Shown here piece by piece: positions 26,776 through 34,825 of a DNA stretch of 45,166 nt. The DNA is from an uncultured Eubacteriales bacterium. GTDB lineage: Bacteria > Bacillota > Clostridia > Lachnospirales > Lachnospiraceae. The notes beneath the pieces are model-generated. The model made no database searches. It saw nothing but the letters and a program-made list of their open reading frames with translations, and was not told the DNA's origin. The stretch's first letter is position 1, and every line of letters begins with the position of its first letter. The position numbers and the translations under genes are program-made. The stretch covers positions 1-45,166 of the forward strand of contig OMWM01000010.1 of assembly GCA_900314775.1 (NCBI GenBank), in the 5' to 3' direction.

Positions 26776-26899
26776 ACATATCGCTTATATTATTGCAGAC
26801 TGCTGTCCTGCTTCTGCGTTCCGCCTTCGGAATTCCGCACAGGTCTGCATATCATCTCACGCGCATTGAAAGTGTTCTGCAATAATATAAGCGGTATGT
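26776..26899. repeat. 124-bp element bounded by 24-bp inverted repeats
   Basis: Arms at 26776-26799 and 26876-26899 match at 23 of 24 positions; both contain the core CGCTTATATTATTGCAG. The centre contains the palindrome CGGAATTCCG. No clear target duplication flanks it. It could be a MITE-like remnant or a pair of facing protein-binding sites. Confidence 0.75.
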
Positions 26900-26935
26900 A
26901 AAATGTTATTCCCCTGTTTTAATAAGATGCCCCTT

Positions 26936-26963
26936 CCCGCACCCGGTATCGGCCGGATGCGGG
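26936..26963 (-). terminator. Hairpin after oppA, possible attenuator
   Basis: CCCGCACCCGG pairs with CCGGATGCGGG (one bulge). The minus-strand sequence after it has no strong T run, so partial termination or mRNA stabilisation is more likely than full termination. Confidence 0.45.
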
Positions 26964-27004
26964 CGGGCATGAAATACTTGTAATAAATACTGACTGGTCA
27001 GAAA

Positions 27005-28690
27005 TTACTCTGACTTGACTGCATCCTTATATACACGGTTGAGTGCTACCGGATGGAACTCGATTCCTGTAACCTTGGAAGAGATCATCTCAGCATTGCT
27101 CTGTGTATAGATCGGGAAGATAACAGCATCATCCATGACGAGCTGTTCAGCTTCATAGAGCTTGTCCCAGCGTCCCTGTGCATCCATTGCAAGATCGCCT
27201 GTCGTGCACTCTTCAATGATTGCATCATAATCCGCATTGCTCCATAAACCGTAGTTGTTGGAGTTGTCTGTTACCCACATACCGAGGTATGTCATAGGGT
27301 CTGCATAGTCAGGACCCCATCTGGTAAGAGCAAGCTCGAAGTTGCCGTCCTGCATATCCTGAACTCTCTGCTTCTTCGGCTCAACAGTGATGTTGATCGT
27401 AAGACCCTCGAGAGTTGTCTGCCACTGCTCCTGAAGAACCTGAGCAACCTTCTGCGGTGCATCATCGGAATCGACGATCATGTCGAGCTCGATGGAATCT
27501 TCGCCGAGTTCTTCAAGACCCTTCTGCCAGTAATCCTTGGCTTTGTCTTCATCAAATGCGCAGACATCGGAGAACTTCTCCTGATCAGCTGAGAAATCGG
27601 AGCCGTCCGGACCGGTTGCGAACTGAGGCGGTACAGCGGTGTAAGTCGGAACAGAGCCGTCCTTGAGAACGCTGTCAGTTACGTCTTCACGGTTGATGGC
27701 CATCTGAAGAGCCATACGGATGTTGAGGTTCTGAAGTTCAGAAACCTTGTCGATGTTCGGGCTGACATACCAGAGATAGCCGGCACCGATTGACTGGAAT
27801 TCAGGATCATCCTTGACCTGATCAACCTGCTCGCCGTTAACGAGTGTGGTATCGAGGTCGCCGCTCTGATAGCTCATGAGAGCCTGCTGTGAATCCTGGA
27901 TAACCTGATACTGAAGTCCTGAAAGCTGAATTCTGTCAGCATCCCAGTAATCTGCATTCTTGGTGAGATGGAATGCGGTTGCTGCCGGCTGATAGTCATC
28001 CAGTACAAAGGCACCATTGGAAAGTGTGGTGTCAGGGCTTGTCGCGAACTGATCGCCTACGGAGTTGAAGAACTCCTCATTAATAGGGTAGAATGTCGGG
28101 AAGTACATCAGGGACAGGAAATAGCTGACCGGTGCTTCCAGCTGAACTTCAAGAGTCTTGTCGTCAACAGCGGTTACGCCGAGTTCGCTCTTGTCCATCT
28201 CTCCGGCAATAATAGCTGCTGCATTCTTAACCTGACCGATATCGCTGAGCATGTAAGCATACTCGGAAGCGACATCCGGATCAACGGCTCTCTGCCATCC
28301 GAATACGAAATCGGATGCGGTTACAGGATCGCCATTGCTCCAGTTGGCATCACGGAGATGGAATGTGTAGGTAAGACCGTCATCAGACACATCGTAGCTT
28401 TCTGCGATTGCCGGTACAGGAGCACCGTCCGCATCCATCTGCATAAGTCCGTCCGTGTAGTCCGCGATGACCTCAAAAGAGGTACCATCCGTAGCCTGCT
28501 GCGGGTCGAGAGACTCTACAGGAGTCTCCAGCATAACGTTCAGATCTTCGCTGGAAGCTGCTGCAGAACCACCGGCTGCCTCTGTCTCACCTGTAGAAGC
28601 AGTTGATGATGAACCGCCGCCGCAGGCAGCGAGGCCGATTGTCATAGCTGCGCAAAGAGCAACAGCCAGACCGGCTTTCATCTTTTTCAT
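27005..28690 (-). CDS. oppA: Oligopeptide-binding lipoprotein OppA
   Basis: A 561-residue extracellular solute-binding protein, family 5. The signal peptide ends in the lipobox LAACGGG (mature Cys about residue 23), followed by a Ser/Thr/Ala-rich tether. The SBP_bac_5 fold starts near LNVMLETPVESLDPQQATDG. ATG at 28690 is chosen for RBS GAGGAGGG and the signal peptide; the longer frame upstream has none. Its promoter is at 28729-28757. As first gene of the opp operon, with a hairpin after it, it is probably made in excess over the permease. Peptide specificity is unknown. Confidence 0.95.
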   Translation of the reverse strand: MKKMKAGLAVALCAAMTIGLAACGGGSSSTASTGETEAAGGSAAASSEDLNVMLETPVESLDPQQATDGTSFEVIADYTDGLMQMDADGAPVPAIAESYDVSDDGLTYTFHLRDANWSNGDPVTASDFVFGWQRAVDPDVASEYAYMLSDIGQVKNAAAIIAGEMDKSELGVTAVDDKTLEVQLEAPVSYFLSLMYFPTFYPINEEFFNSVGDQFATSPDTTLSNGAFVLDDYQPAATAFHLTKNADYWDADRIQLSGLQYQVIQDSQQALMSYQSGDLDTTLVNGEQVDQVKDDPEFQSIGAGYLWYVSPNIDKVSELQNLNIRMALQMAINREDVTDSVLKDGSVPTYTAVPPQFATGPDGSDFSADQEKFSDVCAFDEDKAKDYWQKGLEELGEDSIELDMIVDSDDAPQKVAQVLQEQWQTTLEGLTINITVEPKKQRVQDMQDGNFELALTRWGPDYADPMTYLGMWVTDNSNNYGLWSNADYDAIIEECTTGDLAMDAQGRWDKLYEAEQLVMDDAVIFPIYTQSNAEMISSKVTGIEFHPVALNRVYKDAVKSE

Positions 28691-28728
28691 AATATTATCC
28701 CTCCTCACAAGATAAATACTTATTGAAA

Positions 28729-28757
28729 ATTTTACCACACCGGCTACATGAATGCAA
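28729..28757 (-). promoter_or_regulatory. opp operon promoter
   Basis: On the minus strand TTGCAT (28752-28757), 17-bp spacer, TAAAAT (28729-28734), about 40 bp before the oppA start codon. Confidence 0.75.
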
Positions 28758-28802
28758 GCAAATGCAATTCGGCAAAATGAATTTTGAACCTTTCCATCCT
28801 GC

Positions 28803-28838
28803 AAAAAAAGGGCATCGGGAAAATGTTTCCCGATGCCC
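28803..28838 (-). terminator. Terminator after the FAD protein gene
   Basis: Stem GGGCATCGGGAAA/TTTCCCGATGCCC followed on the minus strand by seven T. It separates this unit from the opp promoter. Confidence 0.92.
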
Positions 28839-28862
28839 CGGCTCATGCGGTTTTCACGGCTT

Positions 28863-30248
28863 TCAGTCGGCTTCCGCGCCGGCAATGCGGCGTGCCACGT
28901 AGACACCGCTTGCAGAAGCGTGTGAAAGAGAATGCGTGACACCGCTTCCGTCGCCGATTACATAGAGACCTTTGTGCATCGTCTCGAGGTGATTGTCAAT
29001 TTTTACTTCCATATTATAGAATTTGACCTCGACGCCGTACAGCAGCGTATCGCTGTTTGCCGTTCCCGGTGCAATTTTATCGAGTGCGTAAATCATCTCG
29101 ATAATGCCGTCCAGAATACGTTTCGGCAGCACAAGGCTGAGGTCGCCCGGCGTCGCCGAAAGGGTCGGCACGACGAGGCCTTCCCGGATTCTCTTCTCCG
29201 TGCTCCGGCGGCCGCGGATCAGATCGCCGAAACGCTGCACCATGACGCCGCCGCCCAGCATGTTGGACAGGCGGGCGATGCTCTCACCGTAGCCGTTGCT
29301 GTCGCTGAACGGCTCGGAGAAATGTTTGGCAACCAGCAGTGCGAAGTTCGTGTTCTCGGTCTGCAGCTCCGGGTTCTCGTAGCTGTGTCCGTTGACGGTG
29401 ATAATGCCGTTCGTGTTCTCGGTTACGACGGCGCCGCGCGGATTCATGCAGAATGTACGCACCAGATCCTCGTAATTATTTGTCCGGTACACGATCTTGC
29501 CTTCATACAGCTCGTCCGTGATGTCCTTGAAGACAACCGCCGGCAGCTCGACGCGCACGCCGATATCCACGCGGTTTGAGCTGGTCGGGATCTCCAGGTC
29601 ACGGCAGACATCCTCCATCCAGCTGCTGCCGCTCCGGCCTACGGAGACGATGCACTGGCTGCAGTGCGCCTCTCCTTCTTTCTTCGTAAATACGGTGAAT
29701 CCGCCGTTTTCGTCCTTTTTCACGGTCTCGACCGGCGTGTCGAAATAAAACTCGACTTTGTCCTTCAGCTCATCATAGAGATGGCCGAGGACGATATAGT
29801 TGATGTCCGTGCCGAGATGGCGGACCGACGCGTCGAGCAGATGCAGGCCGTTCTGGATGCAGATGCGCTTGAAACGTGTGTCGGCCGTGGAATACAGCTT
29901 CGTGCCCGCGCCGCCGTGCTCCAGATTGATCTGGTCTACGTAGTTCATCAGATCCATGGCCTTCTTCTTGCCGATGTACTCATAAAGCGTACCGCCGAAA
30001 TCGTTGGTGATATTGTACTTGCCATCGGAAAATGCACCCGCGCCGCCGAAACCGCTCATGATCGCGCAGGTCTTGCAGTTAATGCATTCCTTGATCTTAT
30101 CTCCGTCGATCGGACACCTGCGCTGCGTCAGCGTATGGCCTTTCTCGTAGACAGCCACCTTCAGGTCAGGGGCCAGTTTCATCAGTTCGTATGCCGAATA
30201 TATGCCTCCAGGGCCGGCACCTACAATGATTACGTCATAATTTTTCAT
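28863..30248 (-). CDS. FAD-dependent NAD(P)-type oxidoreductase, function unknown
   Basis: A 461-residue flavoprotein with N-terminal FAD motif GAGPGGIYSAYELMK, a Cys-rich insert (CINCKTC, about residues 55-61) and a C-terminal GLYVIGDGSGVTHSLSHAS closing motif. The layout resembles the conserved FAD-binding proteins of Firmicutes often labelled NAD(P)/FAD-dependent oxidoreductase. The CxxC may bind metal or be redox active. ATG at 30248 is chosen for AGGAGCAGC upstream. It starts 17 bp after a small unknown gene and ends at a strong terminator. The substrate cannot be inferred. Confidence 0.87.
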   Translation of the reverse strand: MKNYDVIIVGAGPGGIYSAYELMKLAPDLKVAVYEKGHTLTQRRCPIDGDKIKECINCKTCAIMSGFGGAGAFSDGKYNITNDFGGTLYEYIGKKKAMDLMNYVDQINLEHGGAGTKLYSTADTRFKRICIQNGLHLLDASVRHLGTDINYIVLGHLYDELKDKVEFYFDTPVETVKKDENGGFTVFTKKEGEAHCSQCIVSVGRSGSSWMEDVCRDLEIPTSSNRVDIGVRVELPAVVFKDITDELYEGKIVYRTNNYEDLVRTFCMNPRGAVVTENTNGIITVNGHSYENPELQTENTNFALLVAKHFSEPFSDSNGYGESIARLSNMLGGGVMVQRFGDLIRGRRSTEKRIREGLVVPTLSATPGDLSLVLPKRILDGIIEMIYALDKIAPGTANSDTLLYGVEVKFYNMEVKIDNHLETMHKGLYVIGDGSGVTHSLSHASASGVYVARRIAGAEAD

Positions 30249-30265
30249 ATGTGCTGCTCCTTCTT

Positions 30266-30595
30266 TTATTTTTCCGCCTTCAGGTCTGCCAGCATGGATG
30301 CTGTAAAACCCGGCTTCCATTCATGTTCTTCGTACTGACGGTTGAGCCAGTCGAGCATCTTCAGCCGCCCGTCCTCGCTCATCTCGAAATCCTGCACCGT
30401 CTTGTATCTGTCCGCCGTATTTTCATAGGAGAAAGGTTCCGGCCAGACGCAGGCCTCCAGCACTGTCTTCGTCTCTCCGCTCTCATCTTCCCGTTCGGTT
30501 TTGACCGCGCGGTAGCGCATGCCATGATAGCTGCCTGTGAAAGGCTGACCGTAAGTGTAAAAGCCGTAGGACAGTATATCGTCTCCTGTTATCAA
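30266..30595 (-). CDS. Small conserved-looking hypothetical protein
   Basis: A 109-residue soluble, acidic protein that I do not recognise. It is rich in Tyr, Glu and Trp, with ACVWPEPFSYENTAD near the middle, and has no signal peptide or membrane segment. The start is TTG with GGGAG about 9 nt upstream. It immediately precedes the FAD oxidoreductase gene and may be its partner. It overlaps no other gene, and its codon use resembles its neighbours. Confidence 0.65.
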   Translation of the reverse strand: MITGDDILSYGFYTYGQPFTGSYHGMRYRAVKTEREDESGETKTVLEACVWPEPFSYENTADRYKTVQDFEMSEDGRLKMLDWLNRQYEEHEWKPGFTASMLADLKAEK

Positions 30596-30645
30596 TTAAT
30601 CATCTCCCGAATGCGGCTTCCTGTTTCATTGCCGTAAAAATATGG

Positions 30646-30794
30646 TATAATATCTCTGTGCAGATGACCGGTACCTGATCACAGCCGCATGGCGGAGAGT
30701 TCTTTCCTACCACTTTGCTTTCCGCAGACAGCTGTGATATGAAAGCACGGGTACAGGCCGTTTCCCGCATGCTACTGCATGCCGCACAGTTTTT
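30646..30794 (+). ncRNA. Candidate orphan non-coding RNA with own promoter
   Basis: A TGGTATAAT extended -10 (TATAAT at 30646-30651) is followed by a stretch with nested complementary segments: CTGTGC (30656-30661) with GCACAG (30784-30789); GTACC (30671-30675) with GGTAC (30750-30754); ATCACAGC (30678-30685) with GCTGTGAT (30731-30738); GCGGA (30692-30696) with TCCGC (30721-30725); and a GCATGC hairpin (30767-30782). Five T follow at 30790-30794. A second terminator-like hairpin lies near 30801-30852. No plus-strand gene is downstream. I do not recognise the family; a minus-strand leader reading cannot be excluded. Confidence 0.4.
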
Positions 30795-30859
30795 CAGTTC
30801 AAGGCCGGCAGCACAAGGTTGATTGCTTTCTTTCCTGTGCGCGGCCTTATTTTCATGCC

Positions 30860-31798
30860 TCACGCCGGATTCACATGCACCATGCAGTGCTTGACATCCG
30901 GAAATTCCTTTTCAATCCTGTGATGCACTTCTTCGGCGACCTGGTGCGCCTCGCGCAGGGTGATATCGCCGTCTTCCCGTATCTCCACGTCCACATAGAC
31001 TCTGCTGCCGAATATTCTCGTCCGCAGGAGGTCAACGCCCAGCACGCCGTCCACCGAGAGAATTGCCTCGCGGATCCGGTCCTGCTGTTCCTGGCTGCAG
31101 GCCTGATCGACCATGCTGCCGACCGCCTTCCGGAAAATATCGACGGCTGCCTTGATAATGAAGACGCAGATCACCACGCTGGCGACCGGATCCATCACCT
31201 GATAGCCGAGTCTGGCGAAAAAGATGCCGACAAAACTGCCGATGGACGAGAGTGCGTCCGAACGGTGATGCCAGGCGTCCGCCATCAGCGCGTCGGACCC
31301 GATCCGCTTCGCGTTGATGCGCGTGTACCAGTACATGCCTTCTTTGACTATGATCGACAGCAGTGCCGCGTAGAGTGCCATCTGTCCCGGCACCGTCAGC
31401 GTATCATAGCTGCCCGCCGCAATCTCGCGGATGCCGGATACGCCGATGGCCGCACCGGTCACCGCCAGCATGAAGGCGAGAATGATCGATGCCACGCTCT
31501 CAAAGCGCTCATGTCCGTACGGATGCCCGCTGTCCGCCTTACGTCCGGCGATTCTGACGCCGATGATCACGATGATCGTGCTGAACACGTCCGATGCGGA
31601 GTGCACCGCATCCGAGATCATGGCCGCCGAATGCCCGATCAGACCGGCCGCAAACTTGACCGCCGCAAGCAGTATATTGATCGTGATGCTCACCGCGGAC
31701 ACGCGCATGGTCGTGCGCATGTAGTAATCGTCTCCTCCGTTGCCGCCGGTCTGGCCGTAGGAGATCTCTGTCTTGATATCTTTCTTTAATCTGCTCAA
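30860..31798 (-). CDS. Cation diffusion facilitator (CDF) family metal exporter
   Basis: A 312-residue proton-coupled divalent-cation exporter. It has six membrane segments, the SGHPYGHERFE block and the DAWHHRSDALSS metal site (His and Asp ligands) in TM5, plus a C-terminal cytoplasmic domain ending in VKHCMVHVNP. TM2 contains SDAVHSASDVFS. The start is TTG with AAGGAAG 8 nt upstream. Zn, Fe or Mn are possible; the sequence does not settle which. It stands alone, downstream of a hairpin-rich spacer. Confidence 0.93.
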   Translation of the reverse strand: MSRLKKDIKTEISYGQTGGNGGDDYYMRTTMRVSAVSITINILLAAVKFAAGLIGHSAAMISDAVHSASDVFSTIIVIIGVRIAGRKADSGHPYGHERFESVASIILAFMLAVTGAAIGVSGIREIAAGSYDTLTVPGQMALYAALLSIIVKEGMYWYTRINAKRIGSDALMADAWHHRSDALSSIGSFVGIFFARLGYQVMDPVASVVICVFIIKAAVDIFRKAVGSMVDQACSQEQQDRIREAILSVDGVLGVDLLRTRIFGSRVYVDVEIREDGDITLREAHQVAEEVHHRIEKEFPDVKHCMVHVNPA

Positions 31799-31923
31799 TC
31801 AGAAAACTTCCTTCTCAAGCCGGAAAAAGCCCGGCAGGTACCGGTTCTGTCAGACTTTCTCCGTTTTATTTATCCGGCCGCCGCGCATGCCGGCGCCGGC
31901 CCTTTGCCGTCTTCATCGCTCCG

Positions 31924-31969
31924 GATGATGCGAAGCGGCCTGCAACGCCGTTCACATCTTCGCATCATC
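31924..31969 (-). other. 12-bp inverted repeat spanning the end of the MBL-fold gene
   Basis: GATGATGCGAAG (31924-31935) and CTTCGCATCATC (31958-31969), separated by 22 bp. The upstream arm codes for the last residues DDAK of the MBL-fold protein and the stop lies in the loop. No T run follows, so an mRNA-end stabiliser or weak terminator is possible. Confidence 0.6.
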
Positions 31970-32794
31970 ATAGACAATGTAGATCCGGCTGACCGTGTCC
32001 ATGCAGGTGCACGGCCCGATATGCCGTCTGGCCGGCTGGCCGGTTCGCGGATGGCGGAAATGTCCGTCCCGCTCCGGGTCTGCCTGCCCGATGGCCTTTA
32101 ATATATCCTCTGTGATCTGCGGCGGAAACATGACCTGATAATGGGCCGCATAGTAGCCCTTTACCGGAATCTGCGCGGCTCTCTCCAGATTTTCCGCATA
32201 CTCGTGCAGCGGGCGGCTGAAGGAGAAAAATCCCCAGTAGCTGCAGCTCACCGAGTCGCCGGAAAAGGCGAGGCCGCTCTTCCGGTCCAGAATCACCATC
32301 GATCCCCGCGTATGCCCCGGCAGTGCGATCATCTCCAGCTCACGGCCGCCCAGATCCATGATCTGTTTGTCCTGCAGGAGCCGGAATTCGCCGATATGCA
32401 TCGCCATATATTTCCGTTCATCGAAATCCGCCGGCCATACATCCGGCAGTCCCGCCTGCGCCCGGTCGCGCCTGAACTTGCTGACAATCAGCTGCTTCTG
32501 CACATCCTCATACGCGCGGTATACCGGAAAGTCCGCCGTATTCATGTACACGTACGGGAAATAAAATGCGCCCCCGTAGTGATCCGTATGGCCATGTGTC
32601 AGCAGCACATCCGTCGGCTTGTCCGTGATGAACCCGCATATCCGCCGGATATCCGCGAAACCGTAGCCGGCGTCGACAAGCGCCGCCCGGCTTTTGCCCT
32701 CGATCAGATAGCTGTACACACCGCCCGGCTCGCCGATCTGCCAGATGTCCTGTGCGATCTCCTGCGCCGTATAATATCCGTCTGTAACTGTCAT
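31952..32794 (-). CDS. Metallo-beta-lactamase-fold hydrolase
   Basis: A 280-residue MBL-superfamily protein with the zinc motif LLTHGHTDHYGG, a later His in LPGHTRGSM and Asp in FSGDSVSC. These point to glyoxalase II-like or related thioester/ester hydrolases, not specifically antibiotic resistance. The last 30 or so residues (GQPARRHIGPCTCMD onwards) look like an unusual extension. It is the last gene of the operon from lysC, beginning 7 bp after the dCMP deaminase gene. The substrate is unknown. Confidence 0.87.
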   Translation of the reverse strand: MTVTDGYYTAQEIAQDIWQIGEPGGVYSYLIEGKSRAALVDAGYGFADIRRICGFITDKPTDVLLTHGHTDHYGGAFYFPYVYMNTADFPVYRAYEDVQKQLIVSKFRRDRAQAGLPDVWPADFDERKYMAMHIGEFRLLQDKQIMDLGGRELEMIALPGHTRGSMVILDRKSGLAFSGDSVSCSYWGFFSFSRPLHEYAENLERAAQIPVKGYYAAHYQVMFPPQITEDILKAIGQADPERDGHFRHPRTGQPARRHIGPCTCMDTVSRIYIVYDDAKM

Positions 32795-32801
32795 ATTCCG
32801 C

Positions 32802-33287
32802 TCAGAGCTCGATCTCTATTTTACGTCCGGAACGCCTGTAGCGCCGGAACTTCACGCCGGCCGAACTGAGCATGCGCTTGGAGGCGATCACCGATTCGGA
32901 ATCCGGATATTTGTCATCGTCATAGATGATCTCGCAGATACCGCTCTGAATGATCGCTTTGGAGCATTCATTGCACGGAAACAGGGAAACATAGATCTTG
33001 CTCCCTTCCAGATTGCCGCCGCGGTAATTCAGAATCGCGTTCAGCTCGCTGTGCGTCACATAGAGATACTTCGTGTCGAGCGCATCGCCCTCGCGGGCCC
33101 ACGGATACTCGTCATCCGAGCAGCCGCGCGGAAAGCCGTTGTAGCCGATCGAAAGGATCTTGTTATCCGGGCTCACGATGACGGATCCGACCTGGCTGTG
33201 CGGGTCCTTCGACCGCATGCCGGCCAGCTTGGCCACGCCCATGAAATATTCATCCCAGGTGATGTAGTCTTCCCTTTTGCCGCTCAT
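32802..33287 (-). CDS. comEB: dCMP deaminase (ComEB-like)
   Basis: A 161-residue zinc deaminase converting dCMP to dUMP. It has the HSE motif (VTHSELNAI), the PCNEC zinc motif (FPCNECSKAI), and the GYNGFPRGCSDD block typical of dCMP deaminases. It supplies dUMP for thymidylate synthesis. Its start overlaps the rpiB stop by 4 bp (ATGA). ComEB in Bacillus belongs to a competence operon; that context is absent, so a housekeeping role is more likely. Confidence 0.93.
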   Translation of the reverse strand: MSGKREDYITWDEYFMGVAKLAGMRSKDPHSQVGSVIVSPDNKILSIGYNGFPRGCSDDEYPWAREGDALDTKYLYVTHSELNAILNYRGGNLEGSKIYVSLFPCNECSKAIIQSGICEIIYDDDKYPDSESVIASKRMLSSAGVKFRRYRRSGRKIEIEL

Positions 33288-33724
33288 CTATCCACATCTT
33301 CCTCGATCATATGAATCCGGCGCTGATGCCGGTCCACACCGGAAAACTCCGTATTCAGAAATGTCTCCACAATGCCTTCCGCCGCACCCGGTCCGAGTAC
33401 ACGGGCACCGAGGCCGAGGATGTTGGCATCGTTGTGCAGGCGGGCAAAGCGCGCCATGTATTCATCGGTGCAGTTGGCTGCGCGGATGCCCGGGAAACGG
33501 TTTGCCGCAATCGTGATGCCGATGCCGGTGCCGCAGACAAGAATGCCCTTGTCGCACTCGCCGGAAAGGATTGCACGTGCCACCTTCTTCGCATAAACAG
33601 GATAGTCCACGGATTCCTCCGAATCGGTGCCGAAATCCTTATACGCAATATGATTTCTGTCCAGATATTCCTTAACCGTCTTCATCAGCGGATAACCGCC
33701 GTGATCACAACCCAGTGCTAACAT
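33284..33724 (-). CDS. rpiB: Ribose-5-phosphate isomerase B
   Basis: A 146-residue RpiB/LacAB-family isomerase interconverting ribose-5-phosphate and ribulose-5-phosphate. It has the N-terminal GCDHGGYPLMK, the catalytic-Cys region VCGTGIGITIAANRFPGIRAA (split here for length: Cys in VCGTGIG) and DEYMARFARLHNDANILGLG. RBS AAGGAG. Neighbouring genes handle pentose-phosphate-like sugars, so it may also serve the aldolase/isomerase pathway upstream, but the canonical reaction is the safe call. Confidence 0.94.
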   Translation of the reverse strand: MLALGCDHGGYPLMKTVKEYLDRNHIAYKDFGTDSEESVDYPVYAKKVARAILSGECDKGILVCGTGIGITIAANRFPGIRAANCTDEYMARFARLHNDANILGLGARVLGPGAAEGIVETFLNTEFSGVDRHQRRIHMIEEDVDR

Positions 33725-33741
33725 GGTTCTCCTTTCTGCAG

Positions 33742-34803
33742 TCAGTCCTGCACGCGGATGATCTGATGTCCGGCCGCCTTGATGAGGCGGTTCATGATCG
33801 CCGCACCCAGGCCCTGTCCGCTGAAACTCTCCGAATAGATCTTGCGGACACCGAGATCGTCCATCTCCCTGAGCACCGCATACAGGTTGGCGGCGATGCT
33901 CTCCTCATTGCTGCGCTGTCCGATGTTCATCACACATCCGGCATGGTAGCGGTCAATATTTTCCTGTGACGCGATAACCGCGCACTTTACGTTCTGTCCT
34001 TCGAGCTCGTCGGTCAATTCGTTGATCTTCGCCGCGACAGCATCCGCCGGTCCCTCGACGATCACGAGGTCGCCCTTCGGCGCATAATGCTTGTATTTCA
34101 TGCCCGGCGCCTTCGGCCGCAGATTCGGGTCCTCCTTATCGGAAAGGATGGCCTTGTCGATCTCCACGCGGCCGACAACCTCCTCGAGCATCTTCTTCGT
34201 AATATAGCCCGGACGCAGAATCGTCGGCACCTCGCCCGTCAGATCCACAATCGTGGACTCGAGGCCGATGTCGACCTTGCCGCTGTCGATAATCATATCG
34301 ATGCGTCCGCTCAGATCGCCCGCGACATGCTGCGCGGTCGTCGGGCTCGGACGGCCCGATGTGTTCGCGCTCGGCGCGGCGATGTACACACCCGAGCTGC
34401 GGATCAGCTCGTACGCTGTAGGATGGCTCGGCATCCGGATCGCGACGGTGTCCAGACCGCCCGTCGTCTGGCGCGGCACAATATCCGCCTTCGGCATGAT
34501 CATGGTCAGCGGTCCCGGCCAGAAATGGTCCGCCAGTTTCCAGGCCATATCCGGTACATCCGAAGAAAGCACCTTCAGCGCATTCTTATCCGCGATATGC
34601 ACAATCAGCGGATTGTCCGAAGGGCGGCCCTTGGCGGCATATATTTTCGCGGACGCCTCCGGGTTCAGCGCATCGCCGCCCAGCCCGTAAACCGTCTCGG
34701 TCGGGAAAGCGACGAGCCCGCCGGCCCGCAGGATCTGCCCGGCCTGCTGCATGACCGCAGCGTCGGGATGATCCGCATTATATTCTCTGATAATTGTCTC
34801 CAT
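33742..34803 (-). CDS. ywlC: L-threonylcarbamoyladenylate synthase (Sua5/YwlC)
   Basis: Makes threonylcarbamoyl-AMP from Thr, bicarbonate and ATP for the t6A37 modification of tRNA. The 353-residue length includes both the N-terminal YrdC domain (GGLVAFPTETVYGLGGDA, then KGRPSDNPLIVHI) and the C-terminal Sua5 domain (from about residue 240, ending AAIMNRLIKAAGHQIIRVQD). ATG at 34803 is taken; GTG at 34812 in the same frame is possible, and neither has a strong ribosome binding site. It sits between the deoD-like and rpiB genes. Confidence 0.93.
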   Translation of the reverse strand: METIIREYNADHPDAAVMQQAGQILRAGGLVAFPTETVYGLGGDALNPEASAKIYAAKGRPSDNPLIVHIADKNALKVLSSDVPDMAWKLADHFWPGPLTMIMPKADIVPRQTTGGLDTVAIRMPSHPTAYELIRSSGVYIAAPSANTSGRPSPTTAQHVAGDLSGRIDMIIDSGKVDIGLESTIVDLTGEVPTILRPGYITKKMLEEVVGRVEIDKAILSDKEDPNLRPKAPGMKYKHYAPKGDLVIVEGPADAVAAKINELTDELEGQNVKCAVIASQENIDRYHAGCVMNIGQRSNEESIAANLYAVLREMDDLGVRKIYSESFSGQGLGAAIMNRLIKAAGHQIIRVQD

Positions 34804-34825
34804 CTGTATCACTTCGGTCCGCGGC

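Larger units (their letters stand above)
26698..27004. other. 307-bp oppA-oppB intergenic region
   Basis: No gene is seen. It holds a GC-rich hairpin just after oppA (26936-26963) and a 24-bp inverted repeat pair 76 bp apart (26776-26799 and 26876-26899). Either may tune the ratio of binding protein to transporter. Confidence 0.7.

Noticed and set aside
30600-30863. An 87-residue minus-strand ORF
   Set aside because: Low-quality composition, no domain, and it covers the hairpin-rich segment with a plus-strand promoter; the inverted repeats explain the sequence better.
31952-32794. Beta-lactam resistance enzyme
   Set aside because: The MBL fold is shared by many hydrolases; no signal peptide and no specific beta-lactamase features are seen.
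33284-33724. Galactose-6-phosphate isomerase (LacA/LacB)
   Set aside because: A single gene, without lac tagatose-pathway partners, with the RpiB catalytic Cys motif.
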